This document shows, piece by piece, positions 48,943 to 57,092 of a DNA stretch of 64,000 bases. The notes below the pieces were generated by a model. It was not told the origin of the DNA and ran no database searches. It saw only the letters and a list, made by a program, of their open reading frames with translations. This DNA is from Nitrosomonas marina (lineage in GTDB: Bacteria; Pseudomonadota; Gammaproteobacteria; Burkholderiales; Nitrosomonadaceae): assembly GCF_900110145.1 (NCBI RefSeq), contig NZ_FOCP01000003.1:124001-188000 (forward strand). The letters are read 5' to 3'. Numbering within the stretch: the stretch's first letter is position 1; each line of letters starts with the position of its first letter. Position numbers and translations under genes: made by a program.

Positions 48943-49927
48943 TTTTTTAGCCCAAATGGAAACGACCTTTGTCAATACGTTCGCCTCGTTGCTTTCTCCA
49001 GCAGGAAGTCGTGCGCGGTTATCCATTGTCCTCTATCACCGGGTTCCACTGAAACCCGATGAACTGTTTCCTGGCCAGGAAGATGCACATAGCTTTGAAA
49101 CACAAATTTGTCATTTATCCCGTCATTTCAATGTACTTCCGTTACATGAGGCCATTCAAAGATTGCAGGACAAGACACTCCCGAGCCGGGCGGCCTGTAT
49201 TACTTTTGATGATGGCTACGCAAATAACGTCGAAGTTGCTTTGCCTATTCTTCAAAAATACAAGGTAGCTGCAACTTTTTTTATTGCAGCCGGTTTTATT
49301 GACGGCAGTATGATGTGGAATGACAAACTCATTGAACTCTTACGTCGTGCATCTGGCTCTGTTTTGAATTTAGATAAAATCGGACTGGGTGAGTACGAAA
49401 TCGGCACACTGGAGCAACGCCGGCAAACTGTATTAACACTGATTGAAACGTTCAAGTACATGCCGTATGCAGAGAGATCTGAACAATTAGATCGATTATG
49501 CAATTTAATACCCGAAACACTGCCAGGAAATGTTATGATGAATCCTGATCAGATCAGACAGCTACATGGCGCCGGTATGGAGATCGGCGGACATACCGTT
49601 ACCCATCCGATTCTGACGCGTCTGGAAACTTCTGCAGCATACGCCGAAATTGAACACGGCAAGACCATATTAGAAAATATCCTACAGGCGCCTGTTCGTT
49701 ATTTCGCATATCCAAATGGCAAACCTGGTCGGGATTATTTAACCGAACATGTTGACATGCTTAAAAGAATCGGCTTTGATGCAGCTGTATCAACCGCCTG
49801 GGGAACCGCAACCACAAGTACAGATATTTATCAGCTACCGAGATTTACACCCTGGAATATCAACCGCAATCGGTTCTTATTACAGATGATGCAAAACATG
49901 TTCAGATCAGTGCAGACCGTATCTTAA
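48935..49927 (+). CDS. Polysaccharide deacetylase (NodB domain)
   Basis: A 330-residue carbohydrate esterase family 4 type protein. The catalytic-base motif TFDDGY is at residues 90-95 and the metal-binding HTVTH motif lies about 130 residues later (GGHTVTHPIL). AAGFIDGSMMWND and RFFAYPNGKPG type segments (here RYFAYPNGKPG) fit the family. It would remove N- or O-acetyl groups from the exopolysaccharide. There is no clear signal peptide, so the site of action is uncertain. The start is GTG; a Met at residue 8 is possible. Confidence 0.88.
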   Translation: MPSFLAQMETTFVNTFASLLSPAGSRARLSIVLYHRVPLKPDELFPGQEDAHSFETQICHLSRHFNVLPLHEAIQRLQDKTLPSRAACITFDDGYANNVEVALPILQKYKVAATFFIAAGFIDGSMMWNDKLIELLRRASGSVLNLDKIGLGEYEIGTLEQRRQTVLTLIETFKYMPYAERSEQLDRLCNLIPETLPGNVMMNPDQIRQLHGAGMEIGGHTVTHPILTRLETSAAYAEIEHGKTILENILQAPVRYFAYPNGKPGRDYLTEHVDMLKRIGFDAAVSTAWGTATTSTDIYQLPRFTPWNINRNRFLLQMMQNMFRSVQTVS

Positions 49928-49945
49928 ACTGCTTAGTCAAACACT

Positions 49946-50227
49946 ATGCAACCAACCGTGGTCGTCAATCATCATCGCCAGACGGCAATAATAGTCACCA
50001 GAAATGGCAGTAAATATAAAATCATCAAATTAGGCAAAGGCCGTCTCACGGTAACATCAATATCGTTTAAAGAGTTGGAAACGCAGGGGTATAAAGTGAG
50101 CCAATATTCACCCAGCCAGGCCGCCCAATCCTACCTTCTACATGGCGCAGGTGTCAGTCAAAGAGCCAGAAGGTATCTTGAGAGTATCGCACACAGCAAA
50201 TTCTCGGATGTATTAACGCTGACATAA
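49946..50227 (+). CDS. Hypothetical 93-residue protein at the end of the polysaccharide operon
   Basis: A small basic protein, beginning MQPTVVVNHHRQTAI, with a beta-rich N-terminal half (alternating hydrophobic residues) and a C-terminal helix rich in Ser, Gln and Ala. No signal peptide, membrane helix or Cys. I do not recognise a family. It follows the deacetylase by 18 bases on the same strand, so it is likely the last gene of the operon. Function cannot be inferred from sequence. Confidence 0.6.
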   Translation: MQPTVVVNHHRQTAIIVTRNGSKYKIIKLGKGRLTVTSISFKELETQGYKVSQYSPSQAAQSYLLHGAGVSQRARRYLESIAHSKFSDVLTLT

Positions 50228-50366
50228 TTCATTACCATACCACGCTATCGTTTTAGCGCCTCACCAATCGCACAAGTCCAGATCCATCAACATTGTCTTT
50301 CCTATATGACAAATACAATGCAACGAATAACGATACCGACGACATAGCAACCGGCTGACTTTTTAC

Positions 50367-50396
50367 AGAAAAAAAACCGCCTGATTGGAGGCGGTT
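50367..50396 (-). terminator. Rho-independent terminator of the lipoprotein gene
   Basis: On the minus strand AACCGCCT pairs with AGGCGGTT around a six-base loop (50375-50396) and is followed by a run of T at 50367-50374 (interrupted by one base). It lies 50 bases past the lipoprotein stop. The stem is symmetrical, so it may also stop plus-strand transcription from the polysaccharide operon. Confidence 0.85.
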
Positions 50397-50445
50397 CTAT
50401 TTACCTCAACTATGTGAGGACAGATATTGGCTATTAAAGTCTGAA

Positions 50446-50643
50446 TTAATGACCTGGTTTGCTTTTACCACCGTAAGGACGTGGATCTGCACCTTCAGCC
50501 AGGCAGTTACCATTGCCGTCGATACCAAATTCACAATCCATATCTATCATATTGGGATCACCCATATCTGCGGAATCAAACAGACCACCGCAGCCGGACA
50601 GTACAAGTGCGAGTAACGCTGCTAAAAAAACTGAAAATTTCAT
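50446..50643 (-). CDS. Small lipoprotein, unknown function
   Basis: A 65-residue precursor with a lipoprotein signal: MKFSVFLAALLALVLSGCGG, with Cys at 18 as the lipidation site. The mature part is short and rich in Asp, Gly and Asn, with a second and third Cys (MDCEFG, NGNCLAEG) that may form a disulfide. AGGAG stands five bases before the ATG. It has its own terminator, so it is probably a single-gene transcript. Function unknown; the acidic repeats could bind a metal ion, but that is conjecture. Confidence 0.8.
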   Translation of the reverse strand: MKFSVFLAALLALVLSGCGGLFDSADMGDPNMIDMDCEFGIDGNGNCLAEGADPRPYGGKSKPGH

Positions 50644-50845
50644 TGCTTCTCCTAATAATTATCGAATATTTGAAAGATAGCCATAATATATTTAATCCAA
50701 AAAACTATCTGTAATTATTATTTATATTTCTTTTCTGATTAATAAAACAACAGCCAGTTCAGGAGTATATACTGAAACAAACCAAACATACAAGCGGTAC
50801 CGATGATCGTCCCACCACTGGTTCTCAAGTTACACCGCATTCTAT

Positions 50846-52279
50846 TCACACAATTTTACGCATGTTCTTCAACAAACCGATGCCAAGATATGCCATGATA
50901 ATGGCAAAGCATGGATTGAGCAGATTCAACAAGGCATACGGCGCATACTCCAGTGTCGTAACACCAAGGGTAGCAGCATAAAAAGTACCAGTAGTTGTCC
51001 AGGGAACCAGTGCCGCTGTCAGCGTCGCACCTTCCTCTACTGAACGGGACAATATCGCTTTATCGATGTCTTTTTCTTCATAGAACCCTTTGAATAACTG
51101 GCTATTCAAGATAATCGAGATATACGCTTCACCCAAAGCAAGATTACAGACAAACCCTGCCGCAATTGTAGTTGCGATCAGCGTGCCGATGCGTCTGATA
51201 AACATAATAATGTTTATCAGCATGACCCGCAAAAACCCGGCGTGATGCAAAATGCCACCCAATGCCAGTGCCATAATCGACAATAGCAGTGTCCATGCCA
51301 TACTATAAATGCCTCCGCGTCCGAGCAAGTCATCCAGATTTTCAATACCGGTTGACCCTTCAGAATTTAACCAGAGCGCGTTCAGAACATCGATACCGCT
51401 TTTCCCCTGATACACAATTGCAATCAACATGGCGATAAAAATACTGATCGACATACTGACCTCTGGTGCGTACCGCTTGATGCTCATAACAAACATGACC
51501 AATAACGGCAACAGCGTAATCGCCGGATTTAGCATATACGCATTGTTTAACGCCAACCTGACAGTTTCGTTAGCAGTTTCAATTGTCGTATCGTAGAGTT
51601 GTGCGTCTGCATACTTTAATCCAATAAAAACAAACAGACACAACACAATCATGAACGTAGGCACCGTGGTAAACAACATAGAATAGATATGGCGGTAAAG
51701 ACTTGTTTCAGCACTCATGGCGGCCAGGTTCGTTGTGTCTGAAATCGGCGACAATTTATCGCCAAATGTAGCGCCCGAGATAATCATACCGGCGACAACC
51801 GGCAATGGAATACCCATTGCGTCTCCAATACCCATCAGAACCACCCCCAGTGTACCAACGGTACCCCACGATGTACCGGTTGCCACTGACATCAGACAGC
51901 ATAAAATCAGTCCAACAGGCAAAAAAATTACAGGATTGAGGAAATCAAGTCCGTAAAACAACAAACTGGCAATCGTACCGCTTTGCATATAGCTGGCAAT
52001 TACCATGCCAATCAGCATAAAAATATACAATGCCGGCAGCGCTTTATAAATGCCATGATTCATCATCTGCCTGATCGCAAGAAAAGAGTGACCAAGCCAG
52101 GCCGCTTGCATGGCTGTCCAGACCAAAGCAAGAAATATAATCGCGTGCAAACTAGCCTCGAAAACAAACAGCCCCAGTGAAATCATTAAAAACACGCCTA
52201 TGAAGCAAATCACAGCATGAATAAATGAAGGTTTTTTTTTACCGGCAAATGCCTCGTTTAACTGCTTATCATTTTCCAT
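50846..52279 (-). CDS. nhaC: Na+/H+ antiporter NhaC
   Basis: Secondary transporter of the NhaC family, exchanging sodium and protons across the inner membrane. The 477 residues have about eleven membrane segments and the conserved polar stretches SVATGTSWGTVGTLG, SGATFGDKLSPISDTTNLA and EEGATLTAALVPWTTTG. It is a single gene; the 402-base gap upstream probably holds its promoter. A sodium/proton pump suits a bacterium that relies on ammonia oxidation, which acidifies the surroundings. Confidence 0.94.
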   Translation of the reverse strand: MENDKQLNEAFAGKKKPSFIHAVICFIGVFLMISLGLFVFEASLHAIIFLALVWTAMQAAWLGHSFLAIRQMMNHGIYKALPALYIFMLIGMVIASYMQSGTIASLLFYGLDFLNPVIFLPVGLILCCLMSVATGTSWGTVGTLGVVLMGIGDAMGIPLPVVAGMIISGATFGDKLSPISDTTNLAAMSAETSLYRHIYSMLFTTVPTFMIVLCLFVFIGLKYADAQLYDTTIETANETVRLALNNAYMLNPAITLLPLLVMFVMSIKRYAPEVSMSISIFIAMLIAIVYQGKSGIDVLNALWLNSEGSTGIENLDDLLGRGGIYSMAWTLLLSIMALALGGILHHAGFLRVMLINIIMFIRRIGTLIATTIAAGFVCNLALGEAYISIILNSQLFKGFYEEKDIDKAILSRSVEEGATLTAALVPWTTTGTFYAATLGVTTLEYAPYALLNLLNPCFAIIMAYLGIGLLKNMRKIV

Positions 52280-52681
52280 CGCTTTTTCAGGCTTTTGAAC
52301 AATATTGTTTATTCTTCATATCCGGCCAGCCGCTTCCCGAATTAAAATATTTAAACAACAAAGATCAGTTCCGATACCGTTTCAGAATCAATATCCATTT
52401 CATTCTGATTCCTGAACTCATTCCAAAAAAAAAACGGTTTAACAGTCACATTCTTCGCACCAGATAAAGCTATGCCATTAACTCTTGCTCAGGTTTGGTG
52501 GAATCTTCATAAGATTTTGATACCGCTTTAATCGTATTACTACTTTTTTACCCATTAACTATTGTCAGTTTGTTCCTTTTAATGGCAAGATTGCATTATC
52601 TTTTTATCCTGATATCCTGAAAGATCTAGTTAATCTAGTTCTAGTCAAAAGACTTTCAGTCAGGTCAATCCAGGCAATTAT
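52280..52681. other. Divergent intergenic region
   Basis: About 400 bases between the nhaC and TPR gene starts. A 7-bp inverted repeat, CTGAAAG (52618-52624) with CTTTCAG (52653-52659), and short CTAG repeats between them lie just before the TPR gene. I see no confident promoter and no supported ORF. Confidence 0.45.
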
Positions 52682-53338
52682 ATGCACTCACCACCTATGG
52701 ATACAATCAAATACATCAATCAGCCAATTGTTCGGATCTTAGCACTTCTGTTTGTGATGATCACAGGACCGGTTTTTGCCGGGCCATATTGCGGTGAAGT
52801 GGACAATACGACATTTGGACCATTTGACTACACTGACCCAACAAAGAAAGAAGAACTAAAGGTTGTCGAAACACATCACTTTGATCGTAATGTTGAGAAT
52901 CTGATCGCAGGTACGACAAGCTCAATTGGTGGAGATTTGAACTATACGCTAAGCGCCTTTCCTAACCATCACAAAGCGCTGCACACATTAAGCAGACTTG
53001 CTTTAAGAGACAAAATATCCAGACCTGAAGGAACCCGATATACTGTTTTATGCTATTTTGACCGAGCAATCCGTTTCAAGCCAAAAGATCCAGTAGTCCG
53101 CGTGATTTTTAGCAACCACCTGCTCAAACAAAACAAACTGGACATGGCTCTGGAGCAATTACAAATCGCCAACGATATAGAACCAGACAACCCCACAACT
53201 AACTATAACCTGGGATTACTCTATTTAAAAAAGAGAAACTATGAAAAGGCCCTGCTTCACGCTAAAAAAGCATACGAACAAAATTTTCCATTACCCGGCC
53301 TTAAAAACAAACTGGTTGCCGCTGGCAAATGGAAATAA
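52682..53338 (+). CDS. Secreted TPR-repeat protein
   Basis: A 218-residue protein with a signal peptide (hydrophobic core about 18-33, site near VFAGP at 30-34) followed by a segment GEVDNTTFGPFDY and a histidine-containing stretch (VETHHFD). TPR-type helices occupy about 115-200, including VRVIFSNHLLKQNKLDMALEQ and YNLGLLYLKKRNYEKALLHAKKAYE. Two Cys occur in the mature part. The product is expected in the periplasm as a protein-protein scaffold. A Met at residue 6 is an alternative start. It is a lone gene, convergent with dnaQ. Confidence 0.8.
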   Translation: MHSPPMDTIKYINQPIVRILALLFVMITGPVFAGPYCGEVDNTTFGPFDYTDPTKKEELKVVETHHFDRNVENLIAGTTSSIGGDLNYTLSAFPNHHKALHTLSRLALRDKISRPEGTRYTVLCYFDRAIRFKPKDPVVRVIFSNHLLKQNKLDMALEQLQIANDIEPDNPTTNYNLGLLYLKKRNYEKALLHAKKAYEQNFPLPGLKNKLVAAGKWK

Positions 53339-53359
53339 TCATTGATACTCAATAGAAAC

Positions 53360-54061
53360 TTAGCACTCCATATTTTTCCATATACATCGATTGTCATTTT
53401 CTTTGGCAATTTCTTCCAGCAAACGGTTATGCAGCTCTAGTTCCTGAGCGTTCGCAACTACTATTCGCAGATTCAGATTGCTGACATCATATTCAAGTTG
53501 GCTGCCGGTCTGCATATCACTGTCCAGATCCATCATCAGACTTTCCTGGCCGCGAGTCATCGCAAGATAAACTTCGGCGAGCAATTCTGCATCTAGCAAT
53601 GCTCCATGCAGCGTTCTTTTCGAATTATCTATTTTATAACGTTCACATAATGCATCAAGATTATTGCGTTTGCCCGGATGCAGATCCTTCGCCAGTTTGA
53701 GCGTATCGGTGATGCGCGCGCAATACGCATCTATAGCAGACAATCTCTCAAGACCCAACTCATGATTTAAAAAACCCACATCAAAGGGTGCATTATGTAT
53801 TACCAGTTCTGCATCATAAATAAAATCCAGGAAATCTTTGGCAATTTCCTTAAATTTTGGCTTATCTTCGAGAAATGCACGGGTTAGACCATGGACTTGC
53901 AGCGCGCCCTCGTCACTGTCGCGCCCTGGGTTGAGATAATGATGAAAATGATTCCCGGTTAGCTGCCGGTTGCTGATCTCTACTCCAGCAATTTCAACGA
54001 CCCGATGCCCAAGTTTGTATTCCAGCCCAGTAGTTTCAGTATCGAGTACAATTTGTCGCAT
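53360..54061 (-). CDS. dnaQ: DNA polymerase III epsilon subunit DnaQ
   Basis: Proofreading 3'-5' exonuclease of the replicase. The 233 residues have the DEDDh motifs: DTETTGLE near 7-14, NAPFDVGFLNHEL in the middle, and HGALLDAELLAEVY with the general-base His. The C-terminal tail that contacts the alpha subunit follows. It lies two bases after rnhA, the conserved rnhA-dnaQ linkage, here on the same strand. Confidence 0.96.
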   Translation of the reverse strand: MRQIVLDTETTGLEYKLGHRVVEIAGVEISNRQLTGNHFHHYLNPGRDSDEGALQVHGLTRAFLEDKPKFKEIAKDFLDFIYDAELVIHNAPFDVGFLNHELGLERLSAIDAYCARITDTLKLAKDLHPGKRNNLDALCERYKIDNSKRTLHGALLDAELLAEVYLAMTRGQESLMMDLDSDMQTGSQLEYDVSNLNLRIVVANAQELELHNRLLEEIAKENDNRCIWKNMEC

Positions 54062-54063
54062 GA

Positions 54064-54522
54064 TCAGGAAAACTGTTCGGCTATAACTTTATCGACACCA
54101 CGATTTGCCAACGCATCGGCACGCTCGTTACCTTCATGTCCAGCATGACCACGAACCCAGAGCCATTCCACATCATGTTTCTGCGATAATTGATCCAATA
54201 GTCTCCACAAATCCTCATTTTTGACCGGTCTATTATCAGCTGTTTTCCATTTTCGCGCTTTCCAGGCCTGCATCCATTGACTGATACCATTATGCACATA
54301 CTGTGAATCTGTGTATAAACGCACCTTGCAGGATCGTTTCAACAATTCCAGCGCTCGAATTGCAGCAAGCAGCTCCATTCGGTTATTGGTTGTGTGTTTT
54401 TCCCCTCCAAATATCTCCTGCTCGTGCGCGCCATATCTCAAAACAGCACCCCACCCGCCGATACCCGGATTTCCTTTACAGGCACCATCAGTGAATATTT
54501 TAACTACCCTATCTTCTTTCAT
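54064..54522 (-). CDS. rnhA: Ribonuclease HI
   Basis: Degrades the RNA strand of RNA-DNA hybrids. The 152 residues carry the four carboxylates of the active site in [26 protein letters not shown] and [11 protein letters not shown]. The basic protrusion typical of the bacterial type I enzyme ([23 protein letters not shown] region) is present. It lies between the methyltransferase and dnaQ genes. Confidence 0.97.
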   Translation of the reverse strand: MKEDRVVKIFTDGACKGNPGIGGWGAVLRYGAHEQEIFGGEKHTTNNRMELLAAIRALELLKRSCKVRLYTDSQYVHNGISQWMQAWKARKWKTADNRPVKNEDLWRLLDQLSQKHDVEWLWVRGHAGHEGNERADALANRGVDKVIAEQFS

Positions 54523-54585
54523 TATTGTTAGATCTGTACAACAGTAGCCACAAATTCGTCACCTTATGTTTAATTTACAGATCGG

Positions 54586-55314
54586 CTATGAATTCCTTTG
54601 CTTAGTGCGCTGCGTAGCAGCAGCGATCTTCTTTTTTCCGGCCAAACTGCTTTTCCAGCTGGGTTTGATTACACGCATGCCATATTTATGCTTAACCGCG
54701 TGCAAAAAATATACGCCACCTGAAATAGGCCACCAGCGATCACCTGCATCTTCCATAAACCTGAATCGCTGACGCCAGTTATCCTGTCTGAAGGGCGGTG
54801 TATAACAACACAATTTTCCGCCTTTCATCTCAAAATTGAAAAGTTTTAACCAGTCCTTCAACCTTGGTAACGCAATAAAATCTCCATTCCATGGAAACTC
54901 TTCTTGCTCTGACACAAAAAAATTGTGTACACCCCATAAACTAAGTGGGTTAAAGCCGGAAATAACGACATGACCTTCGGGAATCAGCACACGATAAACC
55001 TCCCGTAGAATTTGATGCGGATTTTTATTAAACTCAAGAACATGGGGTACGATTACCAGATCAATCGTATCACCGGCTATTGGCAGATGATCACAGGTTG
55101 CTTTCATTGCGTTATCGCACTCAGTACCCGCTGTGAAACGTAACGGCATGCGGTTCATTCTCAAAAAATCACAGTATGGCATGCCTAACTGCATAGCGTT
55201 ATAACCAAAAATATTTGCAACTGCTTGATCAAAGTATAGAAATTCATGTTCGACAACATACTGTCCGAGGGGTGTAGCAAACCATTGCCGAGCGGTTATT
55301 GCAGTCATGCCCAT
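54586..55314 (-). CDS. SAM-dependent methyltransferase, YafS-like
   Basis: A 242-residue class I methyltransferase. The usual glycine-rich loop is poorly conserved, but VIVPHVLEFNKNPHQILREVYRVL and HVVISGFNPLSLWG are typical methyltransferase segments. Position between gloB and rnhA-dnaQ matches YafS of other proteobacteria, whose substrate is uncertain. The C terminus is strongly basic (KKKIAAATQRTKQR). It is divergent from gloB with a 93-base gap. Confidence 0.8.
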   Translation of the reverse strand: MGMTAITARQWFATPLGQYVVEHEFLYFDQAVANIFGYNAMQLGMPYCDFLRMNRMPLRFTAGTECDNAMKATCDHLPIAGDTIDLVIVPHVLEFNKNPHQILREVYRVLIPEGHVVISGFNPLSLWGVHNFFVSEQEEFPWNGDFIALPRLKDWLKLFNFEMKGGKLCCYTPPFRQDNWRQRFRFMEDAGDRWWPISGGVYFLHAVKHKYGMRVIKPSWKSSLAGKKKIAAATQRTKQRNS

Positions 55315-55407
55315 AAATTTAAACGGTTTATATAGATTAGTCAGAGCTTATATTTTAATTTAAGCTATAAGGATACTCACTCAAATTCTACATCATTAAA
55401 AACTGAC

Positions 55408-56199
55408 ATGACGACATTGCGTATTTATCCCGTACCCGCATTCAGAGATAATTATATCTGGATAGTTCACAACACAGCGTCTGCTGCAGTTATTGATCCG
55501 GGAGACGCACATCCCGTACTTGACTATCTGCAGTCGAAAAAACTGCAACTTGATGCCATATTGATCACACATCATCACAATGATCATACTGGCGGCATCC
55601 AGGCGCTGCTAGACCGGTTAGATGTGCCGGTATACGGCCCAGAGCACGAAGCGATTTCAACCGTGTCCCATCCTTTGCGTGATGAAGAAACAGTTTGTCT
55701 GCCGTCGTTATCTCTCTCGCTCTCGGTTATAGAAGTGCCTGGACATACGCGAGGACATATTGCCTATTTTGGGCTTCCGCCCGGGCCAGATCAAAAACAC
55801 ATACTATTCTGTGGAGACACGTTGTTTGCCAGTGGCTGCGGTCGATTGTTCGAAGGAACCGCCCAGCAAATGTACCATTCGCTACAAAAACTGGCAGGCC
55901 TACCTGATGACACACTGGTTTATTGTACTCACGAATATACGCTTAGCAATATCAGTTTTGCCCGAACTGCAGAACCCGATAACGTCGATCTTCAGCAACT
56001 GGAGCAACATGCCAGTCAGCTACGCTGCAACAACAAACCGACACTACCTTCAACCATAGCAATGGAAAAAGCATGCAACCCGTTTTTACGCTGCACTCGC
56101 CCTGAAATAATCAAAACTGCCAGTCTATATGCCGGAAAAAAGCTGCAGGAGCCGCTTGACGTCTTTACCGCATTACGTGAATGGAAAAATAACTTTTAA
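55408..56199 (+). CDS. gloB: Hydroxyacylglutathione hydrolase (glyoxalase II)
   Basis: Metallo-beta-lactamase-fold enzyme that hydrolyses S-lactoylglutathione, finishing methylglyoxal detoxification. The 263 residues contain the metal motif THHHNDHTGG near 52-61, the GHTRGHIAYF segment, the CGDTLFASGCGRLFEGT stretch with the bridging Asp, and the C-terminal HEYT motif with a conserved His. Length is normal. It has its own promoter region and ends before a hairpin. Confidence 0.96.
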   Translation: MTTLRIYPVPAFRDNYIWIVHNTASAAVIDPGDAHPVLDYLQSKKLQLDAILITHHHNDHTGGIQALLDRLDVPVYGPEHEAISTVSHPLRDEETVCLPSLSLSLSVIEVPGHTRGHIAYFGLPPGPDQKHILFCGDTLFASGCGRLFEGTAQQMYHSLQKLAGLPDDTLVYCTHEYTLSNISFARTAEPDNVDLQQLEQHASQLRCNNKPTLPSTIAMEKACNPFLRCTRPEIIKTASLYAGKKLQEPLDVFTALREWKNNF

Positions 56200-56228
56200 G
56201 CGTATTATTTCTGGAACAGCATATGAAA

Positions 56229-56260
56229 ACGGACTTCTGGCCGATTGACCGGAAGTCCGT
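56229..56260 (-). terminator. Hairpin terminator after cytochrome P460
   Basis: A 12-bp stem with one G-T pair (56229-56240 with 56249-56260) around an eight-base loop. On the minus strand it is followed by a short run of four T. It lies about 60 bases past the P460 stop and about 30 bases past gloB, so it probably serves the P460 gene and may serve both. Confidence 0.65.
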
Positions 56261-56318
56261 GATAAAGTGAAGGTATCAGTCTATAAATGACTGACTTCAA
56301 ACCAGATTGCTTGGGTTT

Positions 56319-56888
56319 CTATGGTTTGGCTGCACGTAATACTGGATAGCCTTGAGTGTATACCTGATCTTGCTCCGCATGTTCTTGATGACATGCTGAG
56401 CATGCCGAATCTTCCTGAATCGCGCCATGTCTTGCACCCTCAGGAAATCCAAAATAAGCCCAGTTCCCCGGGCGATCGGGATATCGTTTCTCACTTTTGA
56501 CCATAGCCGCAATGCCATTAAATTCACCTGGGAAATAACCATTTCCACTCGGAGATTCTTTTCCTCGAATGCTGACAAGTTCTTTCACTATTACAGTATT
56601 GTTACGAAACTCACCGGTTTTCTTCCAATATTCGAAGCTGCCCGGATCTATATAAACATTATGAAATTCTGGAAATGCAGCGGCGCCATCATTCATATCA
56701 TTTGGTGTAACACTTGAACCAATGAAGACCCACTCACGATAATTTCTAGGTGTATACAATTCGTTATCTTGTGTGAATCGACCGTACAACCGCTCTCCAG
56801 ATGCAACAGCTTGTGTTGTAACACTCAACATACCGGCCATTAACAGTGGAGCAATACCGCAAAATATAGTTTTCTTGAACTTTGACAT
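56319..56888 (-). CDS. Cytochrome P460
   Basis: Periplasmic haem protein of ammonia oxidisers that oxidises hydroxylamine, with nitrous oxide as a known product under anoxic conditions. The 189-residue precursor has a signal peptide ending near VAS (28-30) and a single c-type haem site, CSACH at 163-167. The stretches EFHNVYIDPGSFEYW, EFRNNTVIVKEL, SGNGYFPGEFNG and GNWAYFGFPEGA are characteristic. The lysine that cross-links the haem in this family is probably one of those in the VIVKEL or WKKTGEF segments; I cannot tell which. AAAGGG lies six bases upstream, and the gene has its own promoter and terminator. Confidence 0.95.
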   Translation of the reverse strand: MSKFKKTIFCGIAPLLMAGMLSVTTQAVASGERLYGRFTQDNELYTPRNYREWVFIGSSVTPNDMNDGAAAFPEFHNVYIDPGSFEYWKKTGEFRNNTVIVKELVSIRGKESPSGNGYFPGEFNGIAAMVKSEKRYPDRPGNWAYFGFPEGARHGAIQEDSACSACHQEHAEQDQVYTQGYPVLRAAKP

Positions 56889-56952
56889 AATAAGCCCTTT
56901 AAATGGTTAACGAAAAACCCGAAAACAGCCTGGAAAGCTATTTCCCAGCCTT

Positions 56953-56981
56953 ATGTTAAAGAGACAAGTTACACTCGTCAA
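56953..56981 (-). promoter_or_regulatory. Sigma-70 promoter of cytochrome P460
   Basis: TTGACG (56976-56981) and TAACAT (56953-56958) on the minus strand are separated by 17 bases. Transcription would begin near 56946, leaving a leader of about 58 bases before the ATG. Confidence 0.6.
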
Positions 56982-57092
56982 GAGGCAAAAAATTCAAAGT
57001 GATATCTTGAAATATGGTCATTGTATTTTTTTGTTATTCTCAAACACCTGTATTATTCTGTTACGTCGTTTGGCTTAATTACATTAACATGC

